Assembly: GCA_002309955.1 (NCBI GenBank) | Contig: DBXQ01000064.1 | Span: forward strand, 4,695-40,476 | Source of the DNA: Bacteroidales bacterium UBA1208 | Lineage (GTDB): Bacteria; Bacteroidota; Bacteroidia; Bacteroidales; P3 | Length of the DNA: 35,782 nt | Reading direction: 5' to 3' | In this document: one piece after another, positions 1 to 8,446 of the stretch | Layout: each line of letters starts with the position of its first letter | Numbering within the stretch: position 1 is the first letter of the stretch | Program-made: the position numbers and the translations under genes | The notes under the pieces: generated by a model | Databases searched by the model: none | What the model was told of the DNA's origin: nothing | The model's input: the letters and a program-made list of their open reading frames with translations, nothing else

Positions 1-2
1 TG

Positions 3-1427
3 TACTGGGACCAGTACTTCGGCCCTGAGAACCGTGCCAACCTCGACACCATCACCGACCCTGCCGTGAAGGCTTTCGCGATGATTCAATATGGTGCATG
101 GGACCGTTTGGGTGAAGAGCGCCCCTTTATTCCAGGGTATGGCGAGCGTCCCGCTGGCTGCAACTTCTACCCCATCGACATGACTGCCGAGGAGTATGAC
201 GCACTGGCAGACCCCGAGAAGAGCAGCCAGTACACCGTTATCCGCCGCGACGAGAACGGTGCCCTCAAGGTGGTGCCTTACCATGTGGAATATGCCGACC
301 GCCTGGCAAAGGTCGACAGCCTGATGGGTGTTGCCATCGACCTGGCTGAGGATGCCGGACTGAAAAAGTATCTGACCGAGCGTCGCAAGGCTTTGATGAC
401 CGACGATTACTATGCCAGTGACTTGGCCTGGATGGACATGAAACAGAGCCGTCTGGACTTTGTCGTGGGACCCATTGAGAACTACGACGACGCCCTGTAT
501 GGCAGCAAGACCAGTTACGAGTCGTTCATCCTGGTGAAGGATGAGAAATGGAGCAATGACTTGGCCAAGTTTGTCAAGATGCTGCCCCAGTTGCAGAACG
601 ACCTGCCCTGCGACCCCAAGTACAAACCCGCCATGGCTGGTGCCGAGAGCGACCTGAATGTGTACGACGTGATTTACTATGCCGGTGACTGCAATGCGGG
701 CTCGAAAACCATCGCCATCAATCTGCCCAACGACGAGCGCATCCACAAGGAGAAAGGTGCCCGCCGCCTTCAGTTGAAAAACGCCATGCAGGCCAAGTTT
801 GAGACCATCCTCAAACCCATCGCCAACCTGTTGATTGCCGATGACCAACTCGACAATGTCAACTTCAATGCCTTCTTCAGCAATGTATGCTTCCATGAGG
901 TAGCCCATGGTCTGGGTATCAAAGAGACCGTCACCGACGGCAAGAGCCTCCGCGAGGCCTTAGGCAGCCAGTACAGCGCCTGGGAAGAAGCCAAGGCCGA
1001 CATCTGCGGTCTGTTTCTCACCACTCATCTGATTGAGATGGGCGAAATCACCAACTGCACCAAGGAGGACGCTTTCGTCACCTTCATCGCCGGTATCCTG
1101 CGCAGTGTACGCTTCGGAGCAACCGAGGCTCACGGCATTGCCAACATGATGTGCTTCAACTACCTGCAGGACAACGATGCTTTCACTCGCAACAGCGAAG
1201 GCAAATATGTCATCGATGTGAACAAGGCCGAAGAAGCCATGAAGAGCTGGGCTGCCTTGATTCTGAAAGTTGAAGGTGAAGGCGACATCGCCTTTGCCAA
1301 GAGCTATTCAGCCGAGAACGGAAAAATCCGTCCTGACCTGCAGAAAGACCTTGAGATGATCAGCACGCACAACATCCCCCGCGATATCCGTTACAACCAA
1401 GGCCTGAAAGCCCTCGGGCTGAAATAA
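3..1427 (+). CDS. Dipeptidyl-peptidase III-like zinc peptidase (family M49), 5' end missing
   Basis: The reading frame is open to the left edge of the window, so the start lies outside; the GTG at 66 is internal. The C-terminal half of an M49 metallopeptidase is visible. The zinc-binding motif HEVAH is encoded at 894-908 and the second zinc motif EEAKAD at 984-1001. Known family role: removal of dipeptides from the N-terminus of short peptides using one zinc ion. Most family members have a six-residue HExxGH motif, while this one has the five-residue HExxH form reported in a minority of bacterial relatives. Bacteroidales genomes often annotate such proteins wrongly as dihydrofolate reductase. 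The gene ends at a strong terminator and is probably unrelated to the glycan locus. A signal peptide cannot be judged because the N-terminus is absent. Confidence 0.85.
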   Translation, partial: YWDQYFGPENRANLDTITDPAVKAFAMIQYGAWDRLGEERPFIPGYGERPAGCNFYPIDMTAEEYDALADPEKSSQYTVIRRDENGALKVVPYHVEYADRLAKVDSLMGVAIDLAEDAGLKKYLTERRKALMTDDYYASDLAWMDMKQSRLDFVVGPIENYDDALYGSKTSYESFILVKDEKWSNDLAKFVKMLPQLQNDLPCDPKYKPAMAGAESDLNVYDVIYYAGDCNAGSKTIAINLPNDERIHKEKGARRLQLKNAMQAKFETILKPIANLLIADDQLDNVNFNAFFSNVCFHEVAHGLGIKETVTDGKSLREALGSQYSAWEEAKADICGLFLTTHLIEMGEITNCTKEDAFVTFIAGILRSVRFGATEAHGIANMMCFNYLQDNDAFTRNSEGKYVIDVNKAEEAMKSWAALILKVEGEGDIAFAKSYSAENGKIRPDLQKDLEMISTHNIPRDIRYNQGLKALGLK

Positions 1428-1449
1428 GGTCAACCCCTTTATTACCCAC

Positions 1450-1489
1450 AGACCCCGTTGACGTTCAAACACGACAACGGGGTCTATTC
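1450..1489 (+). terminator. Rho-independent terminator of the M49 peptidase gene
   Basis: A perfect 11-bp stem joins AGACCCCGTTG (1450-1460) to its complement at 1475-1485 around a 14-nt loop, followed by a T-rich stretch (ATTCTTT). It begins 22 nt after the peptidase stop codon and separates that gene from the polysaccharide region. Confidence 0.85.
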
Positions 1490-1602
1490 TTTCCCCGACC
1501 ATATCATAGACAATAAGCCTTTCCTTCGCGTCCCCTATTATCCCGTGTCCGCCACACATCTTTCTCTCCATAAAAGATTGTTATGTTAAATTCTCAGCAC
1601 AA

Positions 1603-1634
1603 ATTGCCCATAAAATAAAAAAAACGTAACTTTG
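1603..1634 (+). promoter_or_regulatory. Bacteroidetes-type promoter upstream of the first glycosyltransferase
   Basis: ATTG at 1603-1606 (-33 element) is followed, after 20 nt, by TAACTTTG at 1627-1634, which matches the TAnnTTTG -7 consensus exactly. The predicted transcript has a leader of about 205 nt before the ATG at 1848. Nothing else of note is visible in the 420-nt gap 1428-1847 apart from the terminator and a small hairpin (ATCCG/CGGAT) near 1780-1795. Confidence 0.7.
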
Positions 1635-1847
1635 TTGTTTGGCAAATTTAGGGGACTTTTCGTTTATTCGACTGAAATCCAACTGCAAATATGCAATAAC
1701 ACGATAGTGTGGCAAAGTAATTTTACGCCTACCCCACAATTTGAATCCGTGGAATCTATAATCGAACTATGACGAAAGGATCCGCTGCCGGATATTCGAA
1801 AACAACGAAGAAATAAGAATACACATCGACATAAAAAAGAAGTCAAT

Positions 1848-2936
1848 ATGGATAACAGACCAATGGTTACAGTAGCAATCCCAGTGTATAATGTCGAAAG
1901 GTTTTTGCCTAAAGGGTTCGACTCAATTTTGGCACAGACATACACAGATTTTGAGATAGTTGTTGCTGACGACGGTTCGACAGACAATACGTTGGCATTG
2001 TGTGAACAAATTGCAACGACCGATCCACGCATCCGGGTAGTGCATTTCCCTCACCGTGGAATTGGGCCTGTCCGCAATTCATTAATTGAACAGGCAAGAG
2101 GTAAGTACCTGTTCTTTTTCGATATTGACGATTATATAGAGCCTGATTTGCTGGCCGACAATGTGGCTGCAATGGAAGAAGGGGGAAATGATATGATTTT
2201 CTTTGGCTTTTATGCCGAACATTTAGCTACAGGAATCCGTGATACTTTGAGATTGCCGGACAGGACGATGGTAACGAATGAGGAATTTAGACAATTTTAT
2301 TGTGACGAATTAGTGATGTCGCCGTATGGATGCGGGCATATGTGCACGAAGTTTTACCGAATGTCATTCCTGCGGAAACTATTTGATGCCGGAGTACTGT
2401 TTGAGGACGTAGAGATGCACGAAGATGAGTTGCTCAATCTCCAAGCATTCAAGCATATTTCTAAATCACAATCCCTTTCAAAGATATACTATCACTATGT
2501 ATTTTATCCGAAAGGGAACACCTCTACCCGATACAAAAAAAACGACATTGAAGATTCTCTACACCTGTATCATAGCCGGATGGAGCTGTACCGAGACTGG
2601 ATAAAGACGAGGGAGGATGTTGTGGAAAACTACCGTAAATTATTGTTGATTGCCATAGGGAGCAGTATCATGTCACACGACTATTATTCCCAAGCCAAGA
2701 TGGGATGGGTGGAGACATACAAACAAATAAAGCAAGTATTGGGAACGCCCGAAGTGCGTACATGTGCACAATGCTGCAGGATTGAATTGAGCGGTCCGCA
2801 CAAAAGTGTATTTAACAAAATGATGGACAAGACATTCTATGAAAACAAGCCCTTACAATTTCTTATTGTTCGTTGGATAAGGGACAACTATAGAATCGTG
2901 AAGAGACGAGGCCACAATTCCACACAAAGAAACTAA
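1848..2936 (+). CDS. GT2 family glycosyltransferase
   Basis: A 362-residue protein with the GT-A fold of family GT2. It opens with VAIPVYN (residues 9-15), the nucleotide-binding DDGSTD motif is at 41-46, and the metal-binding DxD region FFDIDDY is at 90-96. No membrane segment is evident, so it is predicted to act at the cytoplasmic face of the inner membrane, adding a sugar from a nucleotide donor to a lipid-linked glycan. Donor and acceptor cannot be read from sequence. It stands apart from the main operon: it has its own promoter upstream and a 770-nt non-coding gap downstream. It may be an accessory gene of the same glycan or a remnant of an older locus at this site. Confidence 0.88.
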   Translation: MDNRPMVTVAIPVYNVERFLPKGFDSILAQTYTDFEIVVADDGSTDNTLALCEQIATTDPRIRVVHFPHRGIGPVRNSLIEQARGKYLFFFDIDDYIEPDLLADNVAAMEEGGNDMIFFGFYAEHLATGIRDTLRLPDRTMVTNEEFRQFYCDELVMSPYGCGHMCTKFYRMSFLRKLFDAGVLFEDVEMHEDELLNLQAFKHISKSQSLSKIYYHYVFYPKGNTSTRYKKNDIEDSLHLYHSRMELYRDWIKTREDVVENYRKLLLIAIGSSIMSHDYYSQAKMGWVETYKQIKQVLGTPEVRTCAQCCRIELSGPHKSVFNKMMDKTFYENKPLQFLIVRWIRDNYRIVKRRGHNSTQRN

Positions 2937-3045
2937 GCGGTTTATCCCTGTGACCAATTCAACGCACACCATTTTCTGCGGATCTACCCTAAAATCTGCA
3001 CTTGAGTCCTTTTCGCACCACTCTTTATCCCACCCTCCTCCCTCC

Positions 3046-3098
3046 GTTCTTCCTCAGTTCTCCTTCTGAAATGGAAGAACGATGGGAGAACTGAGGAA
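3046..3098 (+). repeat. Inverted repeat with alternative hairpins; first copy of a locus-flanking direct repeat
   Basis: TTCCTCAGTTCTCC (3050-3063) is perfectly complementary to 3085-3098. The overlapping GTTCTTCC (3046-3053) is also complementary to GGAAGAAC at 3073-3080, so two mutually exclusive hairpins are possible. The first 23 nt (3046-3068) recur exactly, in the same orientation, at the right edge of the window (35760-35782). Without a T-run this is not a classical terminator. Confidence 0.75.
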
Positions 3099-3160
3099 TA
3101 AGGAGCGAAGGAAGAGCGACCGAGCCTATAGCGGTCACCGGGATGGAAAACCGAATAAAA

Positions 3161-3252
3161 CGGTTATTATCAGCCTTCCCATTTCTCATGTCCCCGCCTT
3201 GCCCTGGAACAGCCTCAGCCGTAGGCCTGCTTAGCCTAATGACCGATTTGGG
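3161..3252 (+). repeat. Dispersed intergenic element, copy 1
   Basis: CGGTTATTATC (3161-3171) is followed about 70 nt later by GACCGATTTGGG (3241-3252). The same two words occur in the same order in another intergenic gap at 22808-22884, and the second word recurs in related form at 35651-35662. This gap (2937-3706) has no credible gene; it holds these repeats, a promoter and the upxY leader. Confidence 0.45.
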
Positions 3253-3412
3253 TTAAATATTGTTCCTTTCGCACTGCCTGTTGTTTTATAGCATATTGAT
3301 CTTTTTGTTAACGTATTCTACGACTGATAAAAATTCCGGTGGTTTAAGAAACCGGGAAAATGTCCGTTCTGTTTTTATTGTATCGGCTATAACGTTTTTC
3401 GAACATATAAAA

Positions 3413-3444
3413 TTTATCCAAATTAGAAAAAAGTTGTATCTTTG
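3413..3444 (+). promoter_or_regulatory. Likely promoter of the main polysaccharide operon
   Basis: TATCTTTG at 3437-3444 matches the Bacteroidetes -7 consensus TAnnTTTG exactly. TTTA at 3413-3416, 20 nt upstream, is a three-of-four match to the -33 TTTG element. Transcription would begin near 3451, giving an untranslated leader of about 255 nt before upxY. No pair of long inverted repeats flanking the promoter was seen, so there is no sign that it is an invertible, phase-variable promoter. Confidence 0.65.
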
Positions 3445-3450
3445 CAGAAT

Positions 3451-3706
3451 GATATAATGTCTTTTATTTGGCGTAACAGGCAGAAAACAGGTGGATTACG
3501 CTGTTTGTCCTTGGACAGGGACAGGCGTTGAAAGGGTAATATATAGCCTCAAATCTTCCAAAAACCACACGTGCATCAGTGTGGGAGTGGAAGAATTGCC
3601 CTAAAATAAGTACAAAAAAATAACATCAAGTTATACATTATAAGGGGTTAAAGATTACAGGGTTCTCGCACCTTTTTGACTCTTTAAACCTTTCAAGCAA
3701 TAAAGA
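3451..3706 (+). promoter_or_regulatory. Structured 5' leader upstream of upxY, possible antitermination target
   Basis: The leader contains a long imperfect hairpin at 3555-3593. The outer stem is CTTCCA with TGGAAG, followed by an internal loop, an inner stem CCACAC with GTGTGG, and an 8-nt loop. An earlier segment around 3500-3535 (TGTCC/GGACA repeats) can also fold. In Bacteroides capsule loci the UpxY protein acts on the 5' leader of its own operon to prevent premature termination, so this leader is the natural candidate target; that link is inference. Confidence 0.5.
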
Positions 3707-4267
3707 ATGACAACGGGACTGGCTGAAATAAGATGGTATGCGGCAAAGGTGCAGTACAACAGGGTTCAGCCAATCCGGGAACGTCTGATTGCCGACCGAG
3801 TGAGATTCTTCATTCCAGAGATCATCGGGTCATTGGTATTTTTCCAATCCGATGCCACTTACGTTGCTGGTTTCGAGCAGGACTACTTCAGCCGGTTGTG
3901 GATTTACCGCGATCCACTGACGCATAAACCATCCCCCATACCCGAGAGAGAAATGGAAGTGTTTATGTTCGTATGCTCGGCAGGGAAAGAGGGGTTAACC
4001 TATCTGGGTGACGACAAACCAGAATACCACCGCGGGGACAGAGTCCGAGTGACAGACGGACCGTTTAAAGGAGCGGAAGGACACATAGTGAGAATCAAGA
4101 AAGACAGAAAACTGGTGGTGAGCATACGTGGAGTAGCGGCATTGGCAACAACTTATATCCACCCTCAATTTCTTGAGCCCGCTACAACACCGACTAACAC
4201 GACGAAATATTTACATCCATCACACATAGAGAACACGCATTCAGGTTTTGATTTGAACAATTTATGA
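3707..4267 (+). CDS. upxY: UpxY-family NusG-like transcription antiterminator
   Basis: This 186-residue protein has an N-terminal NGN domain (about residues 8-95, starting RWYAAKVQYNR) and a C-terminal KOW domain (about 108-142, GDRVRVTDGPFKGAEG). It is the first gene of the operon, as usual for UpxY proteins in Bacteroides capsule loci, where they bind RNA polymerase and let it read through a leader terminator. It overlaps the next gene by four bases (ATGA at 4264-4267), which implies translational coupling. No UpxZ partner (the inhibitor of competing UpxY proteins) follows it. The start is the ATG preceded by an A-rich stretch; no clear Shine-Dalgarno sequence is present, which is normal in this phylum. 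Confidence 0.9.
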   Translation: MTTGLAEIRWYAAKVQYNRVQPIRERLIADRVRFFIPEIIGSLVFFQSDATYVAGFEQDYFSRLWIYRDPLTHKPSPIPEREMEVFMFVCSAGKEGLTYLGDDKPEYHRGDRVRVTDGPFKGAEGHIVRIKKDRKLVVSIRGVAALATTYIHPQFLEPATTPTNTTKYLHPSHIENTHSGFDLNNL

Positions 4268-5448
4268 GGAAACCGCTATTCCCCCTTGATCCAATAAAAG
4301 GGCAATACTATAATCCAGGCAAGAGCTTCTCGGAGAGAGGCAGTGAAGGATGCGACATACTGGATCCGGAGACTCTCGAGGATGAGGATGTGAAACGGCT
4401 GTTCTGTGCAGTAGAATCCGCACCTATCAAACAGGTATACCGATGGTGTCTGGATCATCGCGAAGAGTTTGCTCCGACATCGTTGCTTTGGGGGATAAAG
4501 AACAATGGTGGCGACCCCATACCCGACCGCGAGAATGGGGAACCATATCACGCTATCTTTGTGGGGCGCCCGCTACACACGATATACGAACTTGACGTAT
4601 TTTTGGCCAATGCGAACCATCATCTTTCGGACGGAGGATATCTGGTGTGCAACTGTCGGACATCGTCGGTAAAGAAAGCCGTAATCTACAAACTTTATCC
4701 ACGCGGAATCAATCGCATATACTATGGATTCCACTATCTTTGGCACAGAGTATTCCCCAAGATAAAAGTCCTGAAAGGCATATATTTTGCCATCACCAAA
4801 GGAAGCAACCGCACTTTCCACCGAGTGGAGATCTTAGGCCGGCTGTACCATGCAGGATTCGAGGTCGTGTACGAAAGCACCTCATACGGTGAATTCCGCG
4901 TCATAGCCCGCAAAGTGAAAGAGCCCATCACCGAAGGGACTCCCAGTTCGTCGCCCATAGCAAAACTGAAACGGGTGGGGAAAGATGGTAAAATCATCAC
5001 CGTATACAAGTTCCGAACCATGTACTCGTACAGCGAATATCTGCAGGAATATGTATACCAGCACAGACGATTGGACAAGACAGGAAAGTTCTATCATGAC
5101 TACCGGGTCAACACGCTTGGAGCCATATTGCGCAAAACGTGGCTTGACGAACTCCCCATGGTCGTAAACATGCTGAAAGGAGAGATGAAGTTGGTGGGTG
5201 TCCGTCCATTGTCAAGACAATTCTTCAACCTCTACACACTCGAGATGCAGGAATTGCGTATCAAAACCAAGCCCGGGTTGCTGCCTCCGCTTTATTATGA
5301 AAAAGAGCAACCCGAAACACTGGAAGGCATACAAGAGTCGGAAAAGCGATATATCGAAGCCTATCTGAAGCACCCACTCCGTACCGATTGGAGATACTTC
5401 TGGGGTATTGTGGGGAACATTTTTATACATCACAAACATTCACACTGA
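4264..5448 (+). CDS. Initiating sugar-phosphate transferase (monotopic PGT family) with extra N-terminal domain
   Basis: The C-terminal part (about residues 233-390) is a bacterial sugar transferase domain: RVGKDGK at 237-243, KFRTM at 249-253, the catalytic Asp-Glu in LDELP (295-296) and LVGVRP at 310-315. Family role: transfer of a sugar 1-phosphate from a UDP-sugar to undecaprenyl phosphate, the first step of glycan assembly. Unusually, the hydrophobic re-entrant helix that normally precedes the RVGK motif is missing; residues 220-236 are polar. Instead there is a domain of about 220 residues. Its second half (GGYLVCN at 124-130, then LGRLYHAGFEVV at 191-202) loosely resembles the C-terminal half of a class I methyltransferase fold. 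No canonical SAM-binding GxGxG is visible. How it reaches the membrane is unclear. It is the only initiating transferase in the window. Confidence 0.85.
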   Translation: MRKPLFPLDPIKGQYYNPGKSFSERGSEGCDILDPETLEDEDVKRLFCAVESAPIKQVYRWCLDHREEFAPTSLLWGIKNNGGDPIPDRENGEPYHAIFVGRPLHTIYELDVFLANANHHLSDGGYLVCNCRTSSVKKAVIYKLYPRGINRIYYGFHYLWHRVFPKIKVLKGIYFAITKGSNRTFHRVEILGRLYHAGFEVVYESTSYGEFRVIARKVKEPITEGTPSSSPIAKLKRVGKDGKIITVYKFRTMYSYSEYLQEYVYQHRRLDKTGKFYHDYRVNTLGAILRKTWLDELPMVVNMLKGEMKLVGVRPLSRQFFNLYTLEMQELRIKTKPGLLPPLYYEKEQPETLEGIQESEKRYIEAYLKHPLRTDWRYFWGIVGNIFIHHKHSH

Positions 5449-5464
5449 TTTTTCGGAAAGATAC

Positions 5465-6334
5465 ATGAACGAAACACAAGAATGGACGACAGTCATCAAA
5501 CCCAAAGACAAGCTTTGGTCAATTGATTTTAAAGAGCTGTGGAACTACCGCGACTTGACTACATTGTTTGTCAAGCGAGACATTATTACCCAATACAAGC
5601 AAACAATATTAGGTCCATTGTGGTTCATCATACAGCCCGTCATCACCGTGCTCATGTACATGGTAGTGTTTGGAGGCATTGCGGGCATCGGCACAGACGG
5701 AATTCCACAGCCCCTGTTCTATCTGGCCGGCACATGTATGTGGCAATACTTTGCCGACTGTCTGAACAAAACATCAAACACCTTTGTAAACAACAGTAGT
5801 TTGTTCGGCAAGGTGTACTTTCCGCGGTTGATTGTCCCTGTCGCCAATGTAACATCGAATCTGCTGCGATTCGGCATACAATTATTGTTATTTATAATAG
5901 TCTACATCATTTACAGCATAACAGGCTGTGCGGCATCAGTCAACCTTTACGCATTGTTGTTCCCCCTCTTAGTGTTGATGATGGCTGGACTGTCGTTGGG
6001 ATTCGGTATCATCATATCCAGCATGACTACCAAATACAGAGATCTTCAGATATTGTTCTCCTTCATCGTACACCTTTGGATGTACGCAACACCCATCGTC
6101 TACCCATTAAGTATGGTGAAAGGGAAAGTTGTTGCTGGAATCGACATGTATACAGTAATGCGGCTGAACCCCGTTACCCCTGTGCTTGAGACTTTTAAAT
6201 ACGGTGTCTTGGGAGCAGGCGAGTTTATCGGGTGGGGATGGCTGGCTTATAGTTTTATATTTATGTCAGCCCTTTTGATTTTGGGAATAGTCATCTTCAA
6301 CAAAACCCAAAAGAGTTTTATGGACACCGTATAG
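5465..6334 (+). CDS. wzm: ABC-2 type polysaccharide exporter permease Wzm
   Basis: A 289-residue integral membrane protein with about six hydrophobic segments and the family hallmark GPLWFIIQP near residue 50. Known role: with the ATPase Wzt it exports undecaprenyl-linked polysaccharide across the inner membrane. The ATG at 5465 is preferred over the in-frame ATG at 5408 because the latter lies inside the preceding gene and would add a 19-residue tail not typical of the family; GGAAAG lies just upstream of 5465. The matching ATPase is at 8447, separated from it by gmd and fcl, although wzm and wzt are usually adjacent. A cytoplasmic amphipathic N-terminus (KELWNYRDLTTLFVKRD) fits the family. 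Confidence 0.9.
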   Translation: MNETQEWTTVIKPKDKLWSIDFKELWNYRDLTTLFVKRDIITQYKQTILGPLWFIIQPVITVLMYMVVFGGIAGIGTDGIPQPLFYLAGTCMWQYFADCLNKTSNTFVNNSSLFGKVYFPRLIVPVANVTSNLLRFGIQLLLFIIVYIIYSITGCAASVNLYALLFPLLVLMMAGLSLGFGIIISSMTTKYRDLQILFSFIVHLWMYATPIVYPLSMVKGKVVAGIDMYTVMRLNPVTPVLETFKYGVLGAGEFIGWGWLAYSFIFMSALLILGIVIFNKTQKSFMDTV

Positions 6335-6380
6335 AATGTGGGTATGTGATATTTTGTCAAACGAAGGGCACAATAATACA

Positions 6381-7502
6381 ATGAAAAAAGCTCTGATAAC
6401 AGGCATTACAGGCCAAGACGGTAGTTATCTTGCAGAATTCCTATTGGAAAAAGGGTATGATGTCCACGGCATTATCCGACGGTCATCGGTTGATTTTCGT
6501 GAGCGTATTGCACATCTGGAAGGGCACCACAATTTCCATCTCCATTATGGGGATGTCGGAGACACTCTGAGCATAATACAAACCGTAAGAAATGTTATGC
6601 CTGACGAAATTTACAATTTAGCTGCACAGAGTCATGTCCAAGTCAGTTTCGATGCTCCCGAATACACCGCCAATGTAGATGCCACCGGAGTGCTGCGAAT
6701 CCTGGAAGCCGTAAGACAATGCGGGATTGAACATAGCTGCCGCATATATCAAGCAAGCACCTCTGAACTTTACGGCCGAGTGGAACAAGTGCCGCAGAGC
6801 GAAGAGACTCCCTTCCACCCCTACAGCCCCTATGCAGTGGCAAAACAGTATGGCTATTGGATAGTAAAAGAATACCGCGAGGCCTATAACATGTTTTGCT
6901 GTAACGGGATACTTTTCAATCACGAAAGTGAACGCAGGGGTGAAACTTTCGTGACCCGGAAAATCACCCTTGCTGCAGCACGCATATGCCAAGGAAAACA
7001 GGACAAACTATATCTCGGCAATCTCTCGTCACTCCGCGACTGGGGATATGCGAAAGACTATGTCGAATGCATGTGGATGATTCTCCAGCACAACCAACCC
7101 GACGACTTCGTAATAGCCACTGGCGAACAACACTCTGTCAGGGAATTCTGTCAATTAGCCTTCCACTATGCCGGAATAGAACTGCGATGGGAAGGCCACG
7201 GAGCCGACGAGAAAGGAATCTGTACGGCAGTGAACACCAATATGCCCCTGGCGAAAAACCTTGTAGGTAAAACACTCGTCCAAGTGAGTCTCGATTTCTA
7301 CCGCCCGACCGATGTAGTCAACTTGCTGGGTGATCCATCAAAAGCACGTAAAGCATTAGGATGGAATCCCAGCAAGACCTCGTTCGCGCAACTGGTCAAG
7401 TTAATGGTTGACAGCGATATGGCCAAAGTTGCATCCGACGATGCGGCAACCAAAGTTCGCTACAATCTTGCTGAATACCTCGAAAAAGGAATAGTAAAAT
7501 GA
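6381..7502 (+). CDS. gmd: GDP-mannose 4,6-dehydratase
   Basis: A 373-residue short-chain dehydrogenase/reductase that converts GDP-D-mannose to GDP-4-keto-6-deoxy-D-mannose, first step towards GDP-L-fucose. The NADP-binding TGITGQDGSYL motif is at residues 7-17, the catalytic STSE region at 126-129, and Tyr151 and Lys155 form YxxxK in SPYAVAK. FNHESERRGETFVTRK is the characteristic substrate-binding segment. The length equals that of E. coli Gmd, which supports the ATG at 6381 over the upstream ATG at 6336. It overlaps fcl by four bases (ATGA), so the two enzymes of the pathway are translationally coupled. The product could in principle also feed perosamine or rhamnose synthesis, but the adjacent fcl points to fucose. 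Confidence 0.96.
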   Translation: MKKALITGITGQDGSYLAEFLLEKGYDVHGIIRRSSVDFRERIAHLEGHHNFHLHYGDVGDTLSIIQTVRNVMPDEIYNLAAQSHVQVSFDAPEYTANVDATGVLRILEAVRQCGIEHSCRIYQASTSELYGRVEQVPQSEETPFHPYSPYAVAKQYGYWIVKEYREAYNMFCCNGILFNHESERRGETFVTRKITLAAARICQGKQDKLYLGNLSSLRDWGYAKDYVECMWMILQHNQPDDFVIATGEQHSVREFCQLAFHYAGIELRWEGHGADEKGICTAVNTNMPLAKNLVGKTLVQVSLDFYRPTDVVNLLGDPSKARKALGWNPSKTSFAQLVKLMVDSDMAKVASDDAATKVRYNLAEYLEKGIVK

Positions 7503-8440
7503 ATCGAGAATCTAAAATATTCGTTGCAGGCCACAACGGCATGGTTGGTTCTGCCATCGTGCGGCAACTCCAAAAACAAGGATACAACAATCTCCTGCTC
7601 CGCTCACACAGCCAACTTGACCTCTGCAGACAAGAAGCCGTCGAACAATTCTTCGAACACGAAAAGCCCGAATACGTCTTCCTCGCTGCAGCCAAAGTGG
7701 GTGGAATCATCGCCAATCAGACCGCCCCGGCAGACTTTATGTATCAGAATATGATGCTCGAGATGAATGTAATCCATGCAGCATGGCAAAACGGGTGCAA
7801 GAAACTCGAATTCTTGGGCTCCAGTTGCATCTATCCCCGCATGGCTCCACAGCCCATGAAGGAAGAGTGCCTACTCACATCTGCTCTCGAACCCACCAAT
7901 GAGGCTTACGCATTGGCCAAAATTACAGGTTTGAAATACTGTGAATACCTCAACCGTCAGTATAAAACCGATTTCATCAGCGTCATGCCTACAAACCTCT
8001 ATGGCCCCAACGACAACTACCACCCTGAACACAGCCACGTATTGCCCGCTCTGATACGACGCTTCCACCAAGCAAAAACCGACAACCTGGCAGAAGTGAC
8101 CTGCTGGGGCGATGGAACCCCTCTCCGGGAATTTCTCTATGTCGACGACCTTGCAGAGTTATGCGTATTTCTTATGAATAACTACAGCGGAAACGAAACT
8201 GTCAACGCCGGAACCGGCAAAGAGATATCAATAAAACAACTAACCGGACTTGTGGCCAAAATAGTAGGTTTCAAAGGTCGAATTATTTGGGACACCTCCA
8301 AACCCAACGGCACCCCACGAAAACTACTCGACATAAGCAAAACTACCCAAATGGGCTGGCGATATAAAACCGAATTAGAAGACGGCATTCGTATGGCATA
8401 CCAAGACTTTCTTGAAAATCCCATACGGGCCGAACGATAA
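7499..8440 (+). CDS. fcl: GDP-L-fucose synthase
   Basis: A 313-residue NADPH-dependent 3,5-epimerase/4-reductase that turns GDP-4-keto-6-deoxymannose into GDP-L-fucose. It shows the nucleotide-binding AGHNGMVGSA (residues 10-19), the catalytic Ser-Ser-Cys of GSSCIYP (108-110) and the Tyr137/Lys141 pair in YALAK. REFLYVDD is the usual family signature further on. It starts within the stop codon of gmd. With gmd it provides a full GDP-fucose branch from GDP-mannose, so L-fucose is the one sugar in the final glycan that can be named with reasonable confidence. Confidence 0.95.
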   Translation: MNRESKIFVAGHNGMVGSAIVRQLQKQGYNNLLLRSHSQLDLCRQEAVEQFFEHEKPEYVFLAAAKVGGIIANQTAPADFMYQNMMLEMNVIHAAWQNGCKKLEFLGSSCIYPRMAPQPMKEECLLTSALEPTNEAYALAKITGLKYCEYLNRQYKTDFISVMPTNLYGPNDNYHPEHSHVLPALIRRFHQAKTDNLAEVTCWGDGTPLREFLYVDDLAELCVFLMNNYSGNETVNAGTGKEISIKQLTGLVAKIVGFKGRIIWDTSKPNGTPRKLLDISKTTQMGWRYKTELEDGIRMAYQDFLENPIRAER

Positions 8441-8446
8441 ACAAAT

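Noticed and set aside
3050..3098. Hairpin as terminator of the first glycosyltransferase gene
   Set aside because: The stem is strong, but it lies over 100 nt after the stop and has no T-run, so I list it as an inverted repeat only.
3280..3450. Possible invertible promoter, as in Bacteroides fragilis capsule loci
   Set aside because: Only short self-complementary stretches (such as GGTTT/AAACC near 3340) are present; no matching inverted repeats flank the promoter and no recombinase gene is nearby.
3260..3457. Small 65-codon frame before upxY
   Set aside because: It runs over the predicted promoter (TATCTTTG at 3437) and dispersed repeats and shows no protein-like pattern.
5408..5464. Upstream start for wzm
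   Set aside because: It lies inside the preceding transferase gene and adds residues not seen in Wzm proteins; the ATG at 5465 has a purine-rich stretch before it.
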